Assembly: GCA_022842785.1 (NCBI GenBank)
Contig: JALHOW010000002.1
Span: 124,001 to 188,000, forward strand
Length of the DNA stretch: 64,000 nt
Direction of reading: 5' to 3'
DNA from: Hyphomicrobiaceae bacterium
GTDB lineage: Bacteria > Pseudomonadota > Alphaproteobacteria > Rhizobiales > Hyphomicrobiaceae
A program made the position numbers and the translations under genes. Numbering within the stretch: position 1 is the first letter of the stretch; every line of letters begins with the position of its first letter. Shown here piece by piece: positions 56,517 to 64,000 of this stretch. Under the pieces are notes generated by a model. That model worked only from the letters and a program-made list of their open reading frames with translations, searched no databases and was not told the origin of the DNA.

Positions 56517-56751
56517 GGTGCGTCTCATTCCCCAATGCCGGCCCCAACGCCGGCCGGCCCGGCAACCCGTTGGGCCCGACCGTGGCAATTGTACGGCTCC
56601 GGCGCGATTCGCGCATCCAGCAAGCCGCCTGCAGCACGGTCGCAGGGGCGCGCATCGCACGATCGATCTTTACGAGCAGGCCCCCGGCGGCTCATTGTGC
56701 GGCAAGCCAAACAAACGAGCCGGGATCAGGCCAGGATTCAGGGAGAACGCA

Positions 56752-57639
56752 ATGAGCGCAGACGGAAACACCCAATTTGCCTTCGACGAGGCGCGCTCGG
56801 CCGATCTCGTCGTCGCCGCCATTGCCGGCGCCAAGAATGAGCGCCTGCGCCAGGTCATGGAGAGCGTGATCCGCCACCTGCACGAGGTCGTGAAGGAGGT
56901 GGAGCCGACGGAGGAAGAATGGCTGACCGCCATCAAGTTCCTCACCGAGACGGGGCATTGGTGCACCGACTGGCGGCAGGAATTCATCCTGTTCTCGGAT
57001 ACATTCGGGGTATCCATGCTGGTCGATGCGATCAATCATCGCAAACCTTCAGGCGCAACCGAGACCACCGTGCTCGGGCCATTCCACGTCGCCGATGCCC
57101 CCATCCGCAAGATGGGCGACACGATCAATCTCGAGGACAAGGGCGAGCCGCTGCTCGTCTCGGGCAAAGTCGTGGACGAGGACGGCGAGCCGATCGAAGG
57201 CGTGACGCTGGATGTGTGGCAGGCGAACAGCGAGGGCTACTACGACGTCCAGCAGAAAGAGATCCAGCCGGACAACAATCTACGCGGACGCTTCATCACA
57301 GGCGCGGACGGACGCTACTGGTTCCGCTCGTCGAAGCCGCTGTTCTATCCGATACCCGATGATGGGCCAGTCGGAGATCTCCTGCGCAACCTCGGACGCC
57401 ACTCGTTCCGCCCCGCGCACATCCATTTCATCGTCTCGGCACCGGGTTATCAGCCGGTCGTGACGCATCTCTTCGACAAGGGCGATCCCTACCTCGCGTC
57501 GGACGTCGTCTTCGGCGTGAAGGACAGCCTCGTCTGCGAATTCAATCAGCATGACAATCCGGGCAAAGCCGCGGAGATTGGGCTGCAGAACCCGTTCTGG
57601 ATCCTCGACCACGAGTTCAAGCTGGTGCGGGAGAAGTAG
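56752..57639 (+). CDS. Intradiol ring-cleavage dioxygenase
   Basis: 295 residues from the ATG at 56752 with GGGAG upstream; the open frame extends to 56458 but without homology. Iron ligands by position: Tyr164 (EGYYDVQ), Tyr199 (PLFYPIPDDGPVG), His223 and His225 (RPAHIHFIVSAPGY). The N-terminal helical domain (about 25-100) and the central VTLDVWQAN match the catechol/hydroxyquinol 1,2-dioxygenase family; the sequence looks more like hydroxyquinol 1,2-dioxygenases. It opens an ortho-diol ring to a muconate. The rest of the pathway is not adjacent. Confidence 0.9.
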   Translation: MSADGNTQFAFDEARSADLVVAAIAGAKNERLRQVMESVIRHLHEVVKEVEPTEEEWLTAIKFLTETGHWCTDWRQEFILFSDTFGVSMLVDAINHRKPSGATETTVLGPFHVADAPIRKMGDTINLEDKGEPLLVSGKVVDEDGEPIEGVTLDVWQANSEGYYDVQQKEIQPDNNLRGRFITGADGRYWFRSSKPLFYPIPDDGPVGDLLRNLGRHSFRPAHIHFIVSAPGYQPVVTHLFDKGDPYLASDVVFGVKDSLVCEFNQHDNPGKAAEIGLQNPFWILDHEFKLVREK

Positions 57640-57707
57640 AGATTACTCCGGGGTTGAGCGGCGGCTGCAAACACCAACGTCAGCGATTGTGCCGCCCCTT
57701 ATCCCGA

Positions 57708-57735
57708 CCTTCTCCCCGTGAGAACGGGGAGAAGG
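57708..57735. terminator. CCTTCTCCCCG hairpin between convergent genes
   Basis: Perfect 12-bp stem CCTTCTCCCCGT/ACGGGGAGAAGG around GAGA, six bases before the end of moeB and after the dioxygenase stop. This is the widespread intergenic hairpin of Hyphomicrobiales, here placed to act as a bidirectional terminator. Confidence 0.65.
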
Positions 57736-57740
57736 GGAAG

Positions 57741-58574
57741 TTAAGCCGCACACACCGCGCCGTCGCCAGCGCCTGCATGAATCGAGAGATCCTTGATCGT
57801 CGCGTGCTTGCCGCTCAGTGCGTTCTCGGGATCCCACGCGAATTTCACCTGCTCGAAGCGGCTGCCGAGCGCGTCGTAGATCATGAGGCGGCCGGCGAGC
57901 GTCTCGCCAATGCCGAGGATTTCCTTCAGCGCCTCTGTCGCGAGCAGCGTGCCGACGACACCCGCGACCGCACCGAGAATGCCGATCTCCGCGCAGTTCG
58001 CGACCGTGCCCGGCGGCGGCGCTTCGGGGAAAATGCAGCGGTAGGTCGGCCAGGGCGCGCCGTCCGGCTTCTTCTCGTGCGGCTTGAAGGTGGTGATGTA
58101 GCCATCGAACGCACCGAGCGCGCCGAACACGAGCGTCCGCTTCGCCAGATAGCAGGCATCGGACACGAGATAGCGCGTCGCAAAGTTGTCCGAGCCATCG
58201 ATGACCAGATCATAATTGCTGATCAGCTCGATCGCGTTCTCAGAGTTAATGCGCGTGTTGTGCGCGTCGACCGCGACATGCGGATTGATGCGGCCGAGCA
58301 TGTCCTTCGCACTCTCGACCTTGAGCGCGCCGACCTTTGCCGTCTCGTGCACGATCTGGCGTTGCAGATTGTCGAGCGAGACCGTGTCGTCATCGACAAT
58401 GCCGAGCGTGCCGACGCCGGCCGCTGCCAGATACATGGAAACAGGCGAGCCGAGACCGCCCGCGCCGATGATCAGGACGCGCGCTGCCTTGAGTTTCTGC
58501 TGGCCTTGCCCGCCCACGTCCCTCAGTACGAGGTGGCGCTTGTAGCGGGCGATCTCCTCGGGTGTCAGGGTCAT
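57741..58574 (-). CDS. moeB: MoeB/ThiF-type adenylyltransferase
   Basis: 277 residues from the ATG at 58574; the frame extends to 58682 without homology. E1-like enzyme that adenylates the C-terminus of MoaD (or ThiS). GAGGLGSPVSMYLAAAGVG holds the nucleotide loop, then DNLQRQIVH, and RVLIIGAG at the start. The zinc-site cysteines seen in E. coli MoeB are degenerate: the first CxxC is TYRC and the second is ALSG, so zinc binding is probably lost. The stop is just after the CCTTCTCCCCG hairpin. Confidence 0.85.
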   Translation of the reverse strand: MTLTPEEIARYKRHLVLRDVGGQGQQKLKAARVLIIGAGGLGSPVSMYLAAAGVGTLGIVDDDTVSLDNLQRQIVHETAKVGALKVESAKDMLGRINPHVAVDAHNTRINSENAIELISNYDLVIDGSDNFATRYLVSDACYLAKRTLVFGALGAFDGYITTFKPHEKKPDGAPWPTYRCIFPEAPPPGTVANCAEIGILGAVAGVVGTLLATEALKEILGIGETLAGRLMIYDALGSRFEQVKFAWDPENALSGKHATIKDLSIHAGAGDGAVCAA

Positions 58575-58699
58575 GCCGGATATATAGTCGCTGCGCCCCT
58601 GCGTGGCCAGCATGGCCCATCTTCTTGCTTTTTGGCGCCCCCTGCCGGATGCTCCTTCAAGGGAAACGCCCAAACGATCCACAAGAATGGAGCCCGAAC

Positions 58700-59704
58700 G
58701 TGGCCACAGCAGGAGGGACGCCGGCCGCAGCCGGCGACAATCTCAAGCGCCTGACCGACCTCTACCGCATGATGGTGCGCATCCGCACCTTCGAGGAAAC
58801 GGCGCTCGAAGCCTACAAGGCCGGCGAAATTCCGGGCCCGCTGCACGTGTCATTCGGCCAGGAGGCTATCCCGTCCGGCGTCTGCGCGAGCCTACGCACC
58901 GATGACCGGCTGACGTCCAATCATCGCGGCCACGGTCATGCGCTCGCCAAGGGCGCCGACGCCGCCACGATGTACCTCGAGTTGTACGGACGCGAGGGCG
59001 GATACTGCCGCGGCAAGGGTGGCTCCATGCACATTGCCGATTTCTCGGTCGGCATGCTCGGTGCGAATGGCGTTGTTGCCGGCGGCTTGCCGATCGCGGT
59101 CGGAGCGGCGCAGGGCCTGAAGCTGCTCAAGTCGGACGCGATCGTCGTCTGCATGTTCGGCGATGGCGCGACGAACCGTGGGCCGTATCTCGAGGCGCTG
59201 AACTGGGCGGCGATCTACACGCTGCCCGTCCTCTTCGTATGCGAGGACAATGGCGTCGCCGCACATACGGAAACACGTACCGTGACGGCAGGCGAAGGCC
59301 CCGCGGCTCGCGCGAACGCGATCGGCGTACCGGCAGTCACTATCGACGGCAATGACGCACTCGCCGTAGAGGAGACAGCAGCGCGTCTCGTTGCGGAAAT
59401 TCGCGCCGGACGCGGCCCGCGCATGATCCACGCCAAGACCTATCGCTGGTGTGGCCACACTGCCACCGATGCCGCGGCGTGGCGCGATCCAAAGCAGGTG
59501 GAAGCAGCCAAAACGCGCTGCCCCATCGCACGACTGAAGGCCGTACTGATCGAGCGCGGCGTTGCTGCCGCTTCACTGGATGACATCAGCAGCGCCGCGC
59601 GCGATGAAATGCAGACCGGACGCGCGGGAGCGCACGCGGCGCCATGGCCCGGCATGGCATCGGCCTTCGAGGATGTGCAGGACGCGGGGGCCGTCCATGG
59701 TTGA
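58700..59704 (+). CDS. 2-oxoacid/acetoin dehydrogenase E1 alpha subunit
   Basis: 334 residues from the GTG at 58700, which has GGAG seven bases upstream; an ATG at 58649 is less likely. Thiamine diphosphate motif MFGDGATNRGPYLEALNWAA...FVCEDN (GDG to N). LTSNHRGHGHALAKGAD and GREGGYCRGKGGSMHIADFSVGM are typical of acetoin or pyruvate E1alpha. With the next gene it forms the E1 heterotetramer that decarboxylates a 2-oxoacid or cleaves acetoin. No E2 or E3 gene is nearby. The stop overlaps the E1beta start by 8 bases. Confidence 0.9.
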   Translation: MATAGGTPAAAGDNLKRLTDLYRMMVRIRTFEETALEAYKAGEIPGPLHVSFGQEAIPSGVCASLRTDDRLTSNHRGHGHALAKGADAATMYLELYGREGGYCRGKGGSMHIADFSVGMLGANGVVAGGLPIAVGAAQGLKLLKSDAIVVCMFGDGATNRGPYLEALNWAAIYTLPVLFVCEDNGVAAHTETRTVTAGEGPAARANAIGVPAVTIDGNDALAVEETAARLVAEIRAGRGPRMIHAKTYRWCGHTATDAAAWRDPKQVEAAKTRCPIARLKAVLIERGVAAASLDDISSAARDEMQTGRAGAHAAPWPGMASAFEDVQDAGAVHG

Positions 59705-60671
59705 AACAACACTCGTCGAAGCGGGCCGCCTCGCGGTCCTACAGGAAATGCGCCGCGATCCGCGGGTCTGGGTGCTAGGTGAGGATGTCGGGCGTGGCGG
59801 CCTCTGGGGCCAGTACCGCGGCATGCTCGAAGAGTTCGGCCCGGAGCGCATTGTCTCCACGCCCATCGCGGAGTCGACAATCATGGGCGCTGGTCTCGGT
59901 GCGGCGCTCGTCGGCACGCGGCCGATCATCGAAATGCGCATGTTCGATTTCGTCATGTGCGCCATGGATGAGCTGGTCAATCAGATCGCCAAAGTGCGCT
60001 ACATGTTCGGCGGACAAGCTAAGCCCGCCGTCGTCGTGCGTATGCCGCACGGCATGTGGCGCAACTCGGCCGCCCAGCACAGCCAGATGCTGGAAGCGTG
60101 GTTCGCGCATCTGCCGGGTGTCGTCGTCGTCGCGCCGTCGAATGCAGAAGACGAAGCGGGGCTTCTGGTTTCCGCGATCCGCTCGGACGATCCAGTGCTG
60201 TTCTTCGATCCCAAGGATCTCTGGTTGGCGCCCGGTGCAATCGCAGACGGCGAGATCGCGCCCATTCCTTTCGGCAAGGCACGCCACGCACGCCAGGGCG
60301 ATGCCCTCACGATCGTCACGTGGTCGGCCATTGTGCCGAACGTGCTCGCCGCCGCCGATCAGCTTACCAGCGAAGGCATCAAGGTGGACGTGCTCGATCT
60401 GCGCACGATCTGGCCCTGGGATCAGGATGCCGTTGCCGCCTCGCTTGCGCGCACCAAACGGCTGCTCGTCGTGCACGAGGCCGTCGAGGTCGGCGGCTTC
60501 GGTGCCGAGGTCATTGCCTCGATGATCGACCGGCTTGGTCCCTCCGCCATCAAAGTTGCGAAGCGTCTCGGCGCACCGCGCATTCCCGTACCCTTCGCGC
60601 CGCCGCTCGAGAATGAGGTGCGGATTTCCCCAGCAAAGATCGTCGCTGCTGCGAAGGCCGCCATGGCATGA
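59697..60671 (+). CDS. 2-oxoacid/acetoin dehydrogenase E1 beta subunit
   Basis: 324 residues, coupled to E1alpha by an 8-base overlap. Transketolase-like pyrimidine domain: VWVLGEDVGRGGLWGQYRG, STPIAESTIMGAGLGAAL, and the C-terminal DVLDLRTIWPWDQDAV with VHEAVEVGGFGAEV. It completes the E1 active site. Without an adjacent lipoyl E2, it may use an E2 encoded elsewhere, or act in a non-lipoyl pathway. Confidence 0.9.
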   Translation: MVETTLVEAGRLAVLQEMRRDPRVWVLGEDVGRGGLWGQYRGMLEEFGPERIVSTPIAESTIMGAGLGAALVGTRPIIEMRMFDFVMCAMDELVNQIAKVRYMFGGQAKPAVVVRMPHGMWRNSAAQHSQMLEAWFAHLPGVVVVAPSNAEDEAGLLVSAIRSDDPVLFFDPKDLWLAPGAIADGEIAPIPFGKARHARQGDALTIVTWSAIVPNVLAAADQLTSEGIKVDVLDLRTIWPWDQDAVAASLARTKRLLVVHEAVEVGGFGAEVIASMIDRLGPSAIKVAKRLGAPRIPVPFAPPLENEVRISPAKIVAAAKAAMA

Positions 60672-61291
60672 GCATCTACCAGCATCATGTGCTCGCGATC
60701 CCACCGAAGCAGCATGGCTCAATCGCCGAGCAGATTGCGCGCGTAGACATCGCTGCACGTGGTGGCCGCTTGTTCGGCATCTGGAAGCCACTGCTCGGTC
60801 TCAGCCTCAATCATCTCATCGTGCTGACCGAATGGCCGGACGCCGATACGGCCATTGCCCATGGCGCGGATGTCCTCCATGGCATCGAAGGGGCGACCGT
60901 CGATCTCTGCGATCTCTGGCGGCCAACGCTCAGGCCCGCGCCGGGATCGCGGCTCCCCGATCTCCCTGGCGGCTACTACTCGCATCGGCACTACGACATT
61001 GCGGCCGACACACTGCAGACATTCCTCGACCATTCCGCAGGCGCATGGGGTAGCTTCGAAGGCACGCACGCGTCGCAAGTGATCGGCCTCTGGCGATCCA
61101 CGCGCATACCGGCCCCCGGCATCATCCGGATGCGCCTCATAGCTTGGTATCAGGACATGGCAACATGGGAGCGCTCGCGCTACTGGAAAGGCACATCAGG
61201 TGCCGAGACGGCGAACGCGCAACTCGGCGCGCGCTATGCCATGACACTCGATAGCGCCGTATCCATCGTCGAACTCGTCCATCGCGGCTGA
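60668..61291 (+). CDS. Unknown protein co-expressed with E1 (possible dimeric alpha/beta barrel)
   Basis: 207 residues, overlapping the E1beta stop by 4 bases (ATGA), so it is translationally coupled and likely functions with the E1 pair. The N-terminal half (ARVDIAARGGRLFGIWKP...NHLIVLTEWPD) has a pattern reminiscent of NIPSNAP-like ferredoxin-fold repeats, and the second half (SFEGTHASQVIGLWRS, MRLIAWYQDMATWERSRYW) looks like a second copy. I cannot name it with confidence. It could stabilise or deliver substrate to the enzyme. Confidence 0.55.
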   Translation: MSIYQHHVLAIPPKQHGSIAEQIARVDIAARGGRLFGIWKPLLGLSLNHLIVLTEWPDADTAIAHGADVLHGIEGATVDLCDLWRPTLRPAPGSRLPDLPGGYYSHRHYDIAADTLQTFLDHSAGAWGSFEGTHASQVIGLWRSTRIPAPGIIRMRLIAWYQDMATWERSRYWKGTSGAETANAQLGARYAMTLDSAVSIVELVHRG

Positions 61292-61333
61292 GCGCGAAAC
61301 GCTAAAAAATATCGCAACAAAAGGACCTCCCCC

Positions 61334-62077
61334 ATGCCCCGTGCCGCCCGCACTGCGCTCATCACCGGATCGAACAAGAACATCGGCCGCGCCTGTGCGC
61401 TGGCGCTCGCCAAAGGCGGGTTCAATATCGTCGTGAACGGCGCTAAGGATCGCGCTGCAGCCGAGGCCGTTGCGCACGAGGTCGAAGCAATCGGCACCGA
61501 GGCGCTCGTTGCCATGGGCGACGTCGGCAAGCGTGAGGATTGTGCGCGTATTGCAAAGGACGCGCTCGCTCGCTTCGGCACCATCGATGCACTGCTCAAC
61601 AATGCCGCCATGCGTCCCGATGGAAAATTCCTGGAAATGAGCGAAGCCGATTTCGACCGCGTCGTCGATACGGACTACAAGGCCGCGTACTGGCTCGCCC
61701 GCGCGACGCTGCCGGGAATGCTCGACAAGGGCTGGGGCCGCATCATCAACTTCGCCGGCATGAACGCCATCCACGGCTACAATGGCCGCGCGGCCGTTTC
61801 GGTGGCCAAGCACGCGTCATGGGGCCTGACGAAGGCGTTGGCCAAGGAGTTCGGCCCCAAAGGCATCACGACGAACATCATCTCGCCCGGTCCCATCATG
61901 GGCGAGGCGCAGGATCCGCACATGGCCGCCCACATCAAGCCCATGGCGGCGCGCGTGCCGGTCGGCCGCCTCGGCACGCCCGACGAAGTCTCAGCGATGG
62001 CGGCCCTGCTCGCATCAGACGCCGGCGCCTACATCAACGGCCAGCTTCTGCAGGTGAACGGCGGCGCCGAGACCTGA
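61334..62077 (+). CDS. SDR-family protein lacking the catalytic Tyr
   Basis: 247 residues, classical SDR layout: TGSNKNIGRA cofactor motif, NNAA (for NNAG), and a C-terminal NGQLLQVNGGAET. At the catalytic position GRAAVSVAKHA replaces the usual YxxxK with VxxxK: the Lys is there, the Tyr is Val (codon GTT), and the catalytic Ser region reads NFAGMNA. The enzyme is therefore unlikely to be a normal alcohol reductase; it may bind NAD(P) and act in another way. It is 42 bases after the E1-linked gene and probably in the same operon. Confidence 0.85.
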   Translation: MPRAARTALITGSNKNIGRACALALAKGGFNIVVNGAKDRAAAEAVAHEVEAIGTEALVAMGDVGKREDCARIAKDALARFGTIDALLNNAAMRPDGKFLEMSEADFDRVVDTDYKAAYWLARATLPGMLDKGWGRIINFAGMNAIHGYNGRAAVSVAKHASWGLTKALAKEFGPKGITTNIISPGPIMGEAQDPHMAAHIKPMAARVPVGRLGTPDEVSAMAALLASDAGAYINGQLLQVNGGAET

Positions 62078-62108
62078 GCTCCAGAGGGCCTGTGAAATGG
62101 CCGCGAAT

Positions 62109-62127
62109 GGGGGGCGGCTTACCCCCC
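62109..62127 (+). terminator. GC hairpin between SDR and gltX
   Basis: GGGGGG and CCCCCC pair around a 7-base loop in the gap between the SDR stop and gltX. There is no T-tract, so it is only a candidate terminator. Confidence 0.4.
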
Positions 62128-62188
62128 GGCCGAACCTGTGCTAGACGGGCGCCAAACCTCAACACTCATTCGCGAGGGCGCCCGCCCC

Positions 62189-63622
62189 ATGACTGCACCT
62201 GACCGCAAGGTCGTGACGCGCTTTGCACCATCGCCAACGGGAATGCTGCACATCGGCGGCGCCCGCACGGCCCTGTTCAATTGGCTTTACGCCAAGCATA
62301 CCGGCGGCACCTTCCTGCTGCGCATCGAGGACACGGACCGCGAGCGCTCGAAGCCCGAGCACGTGGATGCCATCACGAACGGCCTCAAGTGGCTGGAGCT
62401 GAACTGGGACGGCGATCCGCTCTTCCAGTTCGCGCGTGTCGACCGCCATCGCGCGGTCGGCCTCGGCCTGCTCGCCTCGGGCGGCGCCTATAATTGCTAC
62501 CTGACGGCCGAAGAGCTGACCGCCATGCGCGAGAAGGCCAAAGCCGAGGGCCGTCCGCAGGTCATCGAAAGCCCATGGCGCGACCGCGATCCCAAGGAAG
62601 CGCCGGCCGGCGTCAAGCCCTCGGTGCGGCTGAAAACCCGCCGCGAGGGCGAGACCGTCGTCGATGACAAGGTGCAGGGCCGCGTCGTGATCCCGAACAA
62701 GGATCTCGATGACATGATCATCCTGCGCTCGGACGGCACGCCCACGTACAATTTCGCCGTCGTCGTCGATGACCACGACATGGGCATCACGCACGTCATC
62801 CGCGGCGTCGATCACCTGACGAATGCCGCGCGCCAGACGCAGGTCTATGTTGCGTGCGGTTGGGATGTTCCGGTGTTCGCGCACGTACCGCTGATCCACG
62901 GGCCCGATGGCGCCAAGCTCTCCAAGCGGCACGGCGCCGAGGCGACCGACGCCTACCGCGCCATGGGCTACCTGCCCGAGGCGATGCGCAACTACCTCGT
63001 GCGCCTCGGCTGGAGCCATGGCGACGACGAGATCATCTCCACCGAGCAGCTCATCGAGTGGTTCGATCTGGACACGGTCGGCCGTTCGCCGGCCCGCTTC
63101 GATTTCGCCAAGCTCGCCGACCTCAATGGCCATTACATCCGTAAAGCCAGTGACGATGAGCTGGTCCGGCGCCTCAAGGAACTGCTGGAAGTCGTCGACG
63201 GTGGAGTTGAGAAGCTCTCTAAGTTGGATCGCGATGGAGGCTGGGATCGTCTGCGGATCGCCCTTCCCGGCCTCAAGGAGCGCGCCAAGACGCTGCTGGA
63301 GCTCGTCGACGGGGCAGCCTTCCTGTTTTCGGAGCGCCCCCTGAGCCTGGACGAGAAGGCTGCCAAACTCATGGACGCCGATGCCAAGGCGACCATCGGC
63401 GCCCTCGTACCCCGCCTGGAAGCCGCCCCGGAATGGACTGCCACCGCGCTCGAGGCCGAGGTCCGCTCATACGCCGAGGCAAGCGGCGCCAAGCTCGGGA
63501 AGATCGCGCAACCCTTGCGTGCAGCGCTCACGGGACGGAGCGTTTCGCCGCCCGTTTTCGATGTCATGCACGCTCTGGGCCGGGACGAATCCCTGGCCCG
63601 GCTGAAGGACTTGGTGCGTTGA
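62189..63622 (+). CDS. gltX: Glutamyl-tRNA synthetase
   Basis: 477 residues from the ATG at 62189. Class I aminoacyl-tRNA synthetase: HIGG motif in [48 protein letters not shown] and the KMSKS-equivalent KLSKRHGAE. The helical C-terminal anticodon-binding domain (about 310-477) is complete. Charges tRNA-Glu. gltX next to citrate synthase is a common alphaproteobacterial arrangement. Confidence 0.97.
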   Translation: MTAPDRKVVTRFAPSPTGMLHIGGARTALFNWLYAKHTGGTFLLRIEDTDRERSKPEHVDAITNGLKWLELNWDGDPLFQFARVDRHRAVGLGLLASGGAYNCYLTAEELTAMREKAKAEGRPQVIESPWRDRDPKEAPAGVKPSVRLKTRREGETVVDDKVQGRVVIPNKDLDDMIILRSDGTPTYNFAVVVDDHDMGITHVIRGVDHLTNAARQTQVYVACGWDVPVFAHVPLIHGPDGAKLSKRHGAEATDAYRAMGYLPEAMRNYLVRLGWSHGDDEIISTEQLIEWFDLDTVGRSPARFDFAKLADLNGHYIRKASDDELVRRLKELLEVVDGGVEKLSKLDRDGGWDRLRIALPGLKERAKTLLELVDGAAFLFSERPLSLDEKAAKLMDADAKATIGALVPRLEAAPEWTATALEAEVRSYAEASGAKLGKIAQPLRAALTGRSVSPPVFDVMHALGRDESLARLKDLVR

Positions 63623-63651
63623 CCCTTTCTCATTCTTTAGGCGCATCGCAC

Positions 63652-63680
63652 CGTTGCCGCTTGCAGATATATCGTATACT
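63652..63680 (+). promoter_or_regulatory. Possible gltA promoter
   Basis: A good -10 hexamer TATACT (63675-63680) with a weak -35 (CGTTGC at 63652-63657, spacing 17). About 74 bases before the gltA start. The -35 is uncertain. Confidence 0.4.
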
Positions 63681-63753
63681 AGCGGCGTGATATGGTGCAT
63701 CGCGGTAATGGCGCCGCAATGCAGTAGAAACTGGTCGATCGAAGGGGCATCGC

Positions 63754-64000
63754 ATGAACGCACACGACGGCTCTAAAGGACCCGATGGCGACCGGACGGC
63801 ATCGCTTCTGATCAAGAACAAGAAGGTCGAGATGCCCGTGCGTTCGGGCTCCATAGGTCCGGACGTGATCGATGTCGGCCGCCTCTACCGCGAATCGGGC
63901 TGCTTCACGTACGACCCCGGCTTCACCTCGACCGCCAACTGCTCCTCGAAGATCACCTACATCGACGGCGAGGAAGGCATTCTCCTCTACCGCGGCTATC
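63754..64000 (+). CDS. gltA: Citrate synthase, N-terminal part
   Basis: The first 82 codons before the window ends; start ATG at 63754 with GAAGGGG upstream. Citrate synthase N-terminal strand VEMPVRSGSIGPDVIDV, then GCFTYDPGFTSTANCSSKITYIDGEEGILLYRGY, the standard beginning of the type I (hexameric) bacterial enzyme, which condenses oxaloacetate and acetyl-CoA. The catalytic His and Asp residues lie beyond the window. Confidence 0.93.
   Translation, partial: MNAHDGSKGPDGDRTASLLIKNKKVEMPVRSGSIGPDVIDVGRLYRESGCFTYDPGFTSTANCSSKITYIDGEEGILLYRGY

Overview
This window comes from the chromosome of a GC-rich alphaproteobacterium, most likely of the order Hyphomicrobiales. The evidence is the alphaproteobacterial gene order plsX-fabH-ihfA-merR, the coaBC-dut and ybgC/tolQRA neighbourhoods, a TIGR02301-type protein, a Porin_2-type porin, an alphaproteobacterial LexA box (GTTC-N7-GTTC) in front of dinB, and the CCTTCTCCCCG-type hairpin common in this order. 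The genus cannot be fixed from the sequence. Most of the window is ordinary housekeeping DNA with short gaps. I saw no rRNA, tRNA, transposase, prophage or CRISPR array.

Layout. 1-0.6 kb: end of a D-2-hydroxyacid dehydrogenase. 0.6-5.1 kb: a minus-strand run of exported and surface proteins (unknown secreted protein, short YadA-type trimeric autotransporter, porin, a four-repeat curlin-like protein, a small secreted protein). 5.5-6.4 kb: an AAA+ ATPase resembling Rubisco activase. 6.4-8.8 kb: ferredoxin reductase and SOS-type dinB. 8.9-13.6 kb: a two-gene module, a 1144-residue protein joining an ORC/STAND-like AAA domain to a HerA/FtsK-like motor, with a probable winged-helix partner; this is the best candidate for an undescribed system. 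14-31.5 kb: CAP lipoprotein, eno, purF, a DUF4387/AtuA/SDR catabolic operon, serS with a large insertion, dut-coaBC, purL, an arylsulfatase, a 4,5-dihydroxyphthalate decarboxylase-like protein and an MFS transporter.

31.8-42.6 kb: secreted proteins including a DUF4344 metallopeptidase, a ketopantoate reductase-like protein next to an oxaloacetate decarboxylase-like lyase, a SixA-like phosphatase, a homocysteine methyltransferase divergent from a TetR regulator, trpG-trpD and putA. 42.7-48.1 kb: tolA, tolR, tolQ, ybgC, a phosphoesterase and ruvB, all on the minus strand. 48.4-52.5 kb: plsX, fabH, ihfA, a MerR regulator and an Sfp-type phosphopantetheinyl transferase. 52.6-56.5 kb: small enzymes and membrane proteins. 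56.7-62.1 kb: an intradiol ring-cleaving dioxygenase, MoeB, and an operon of E1alpha/E1beta 2-oxoacid dehydrogenase subunits with an unknown protein and an atypical SDR. 62.2-64 kb: gltX and the start of citrate synthase.

Functionally the window mixes core metabolism (glycolysis, purine, tryptophan, CoA, fatty acid and TCA enzymes, envelope Tol motor, DNA repair) with several small catabolic islands for organic and aromatic acids. Two copies of a 118-bp palindromic repeat lie about 5.7 kb apart, one between ybgC and tolQ and one between ihfA and the MerR gene.
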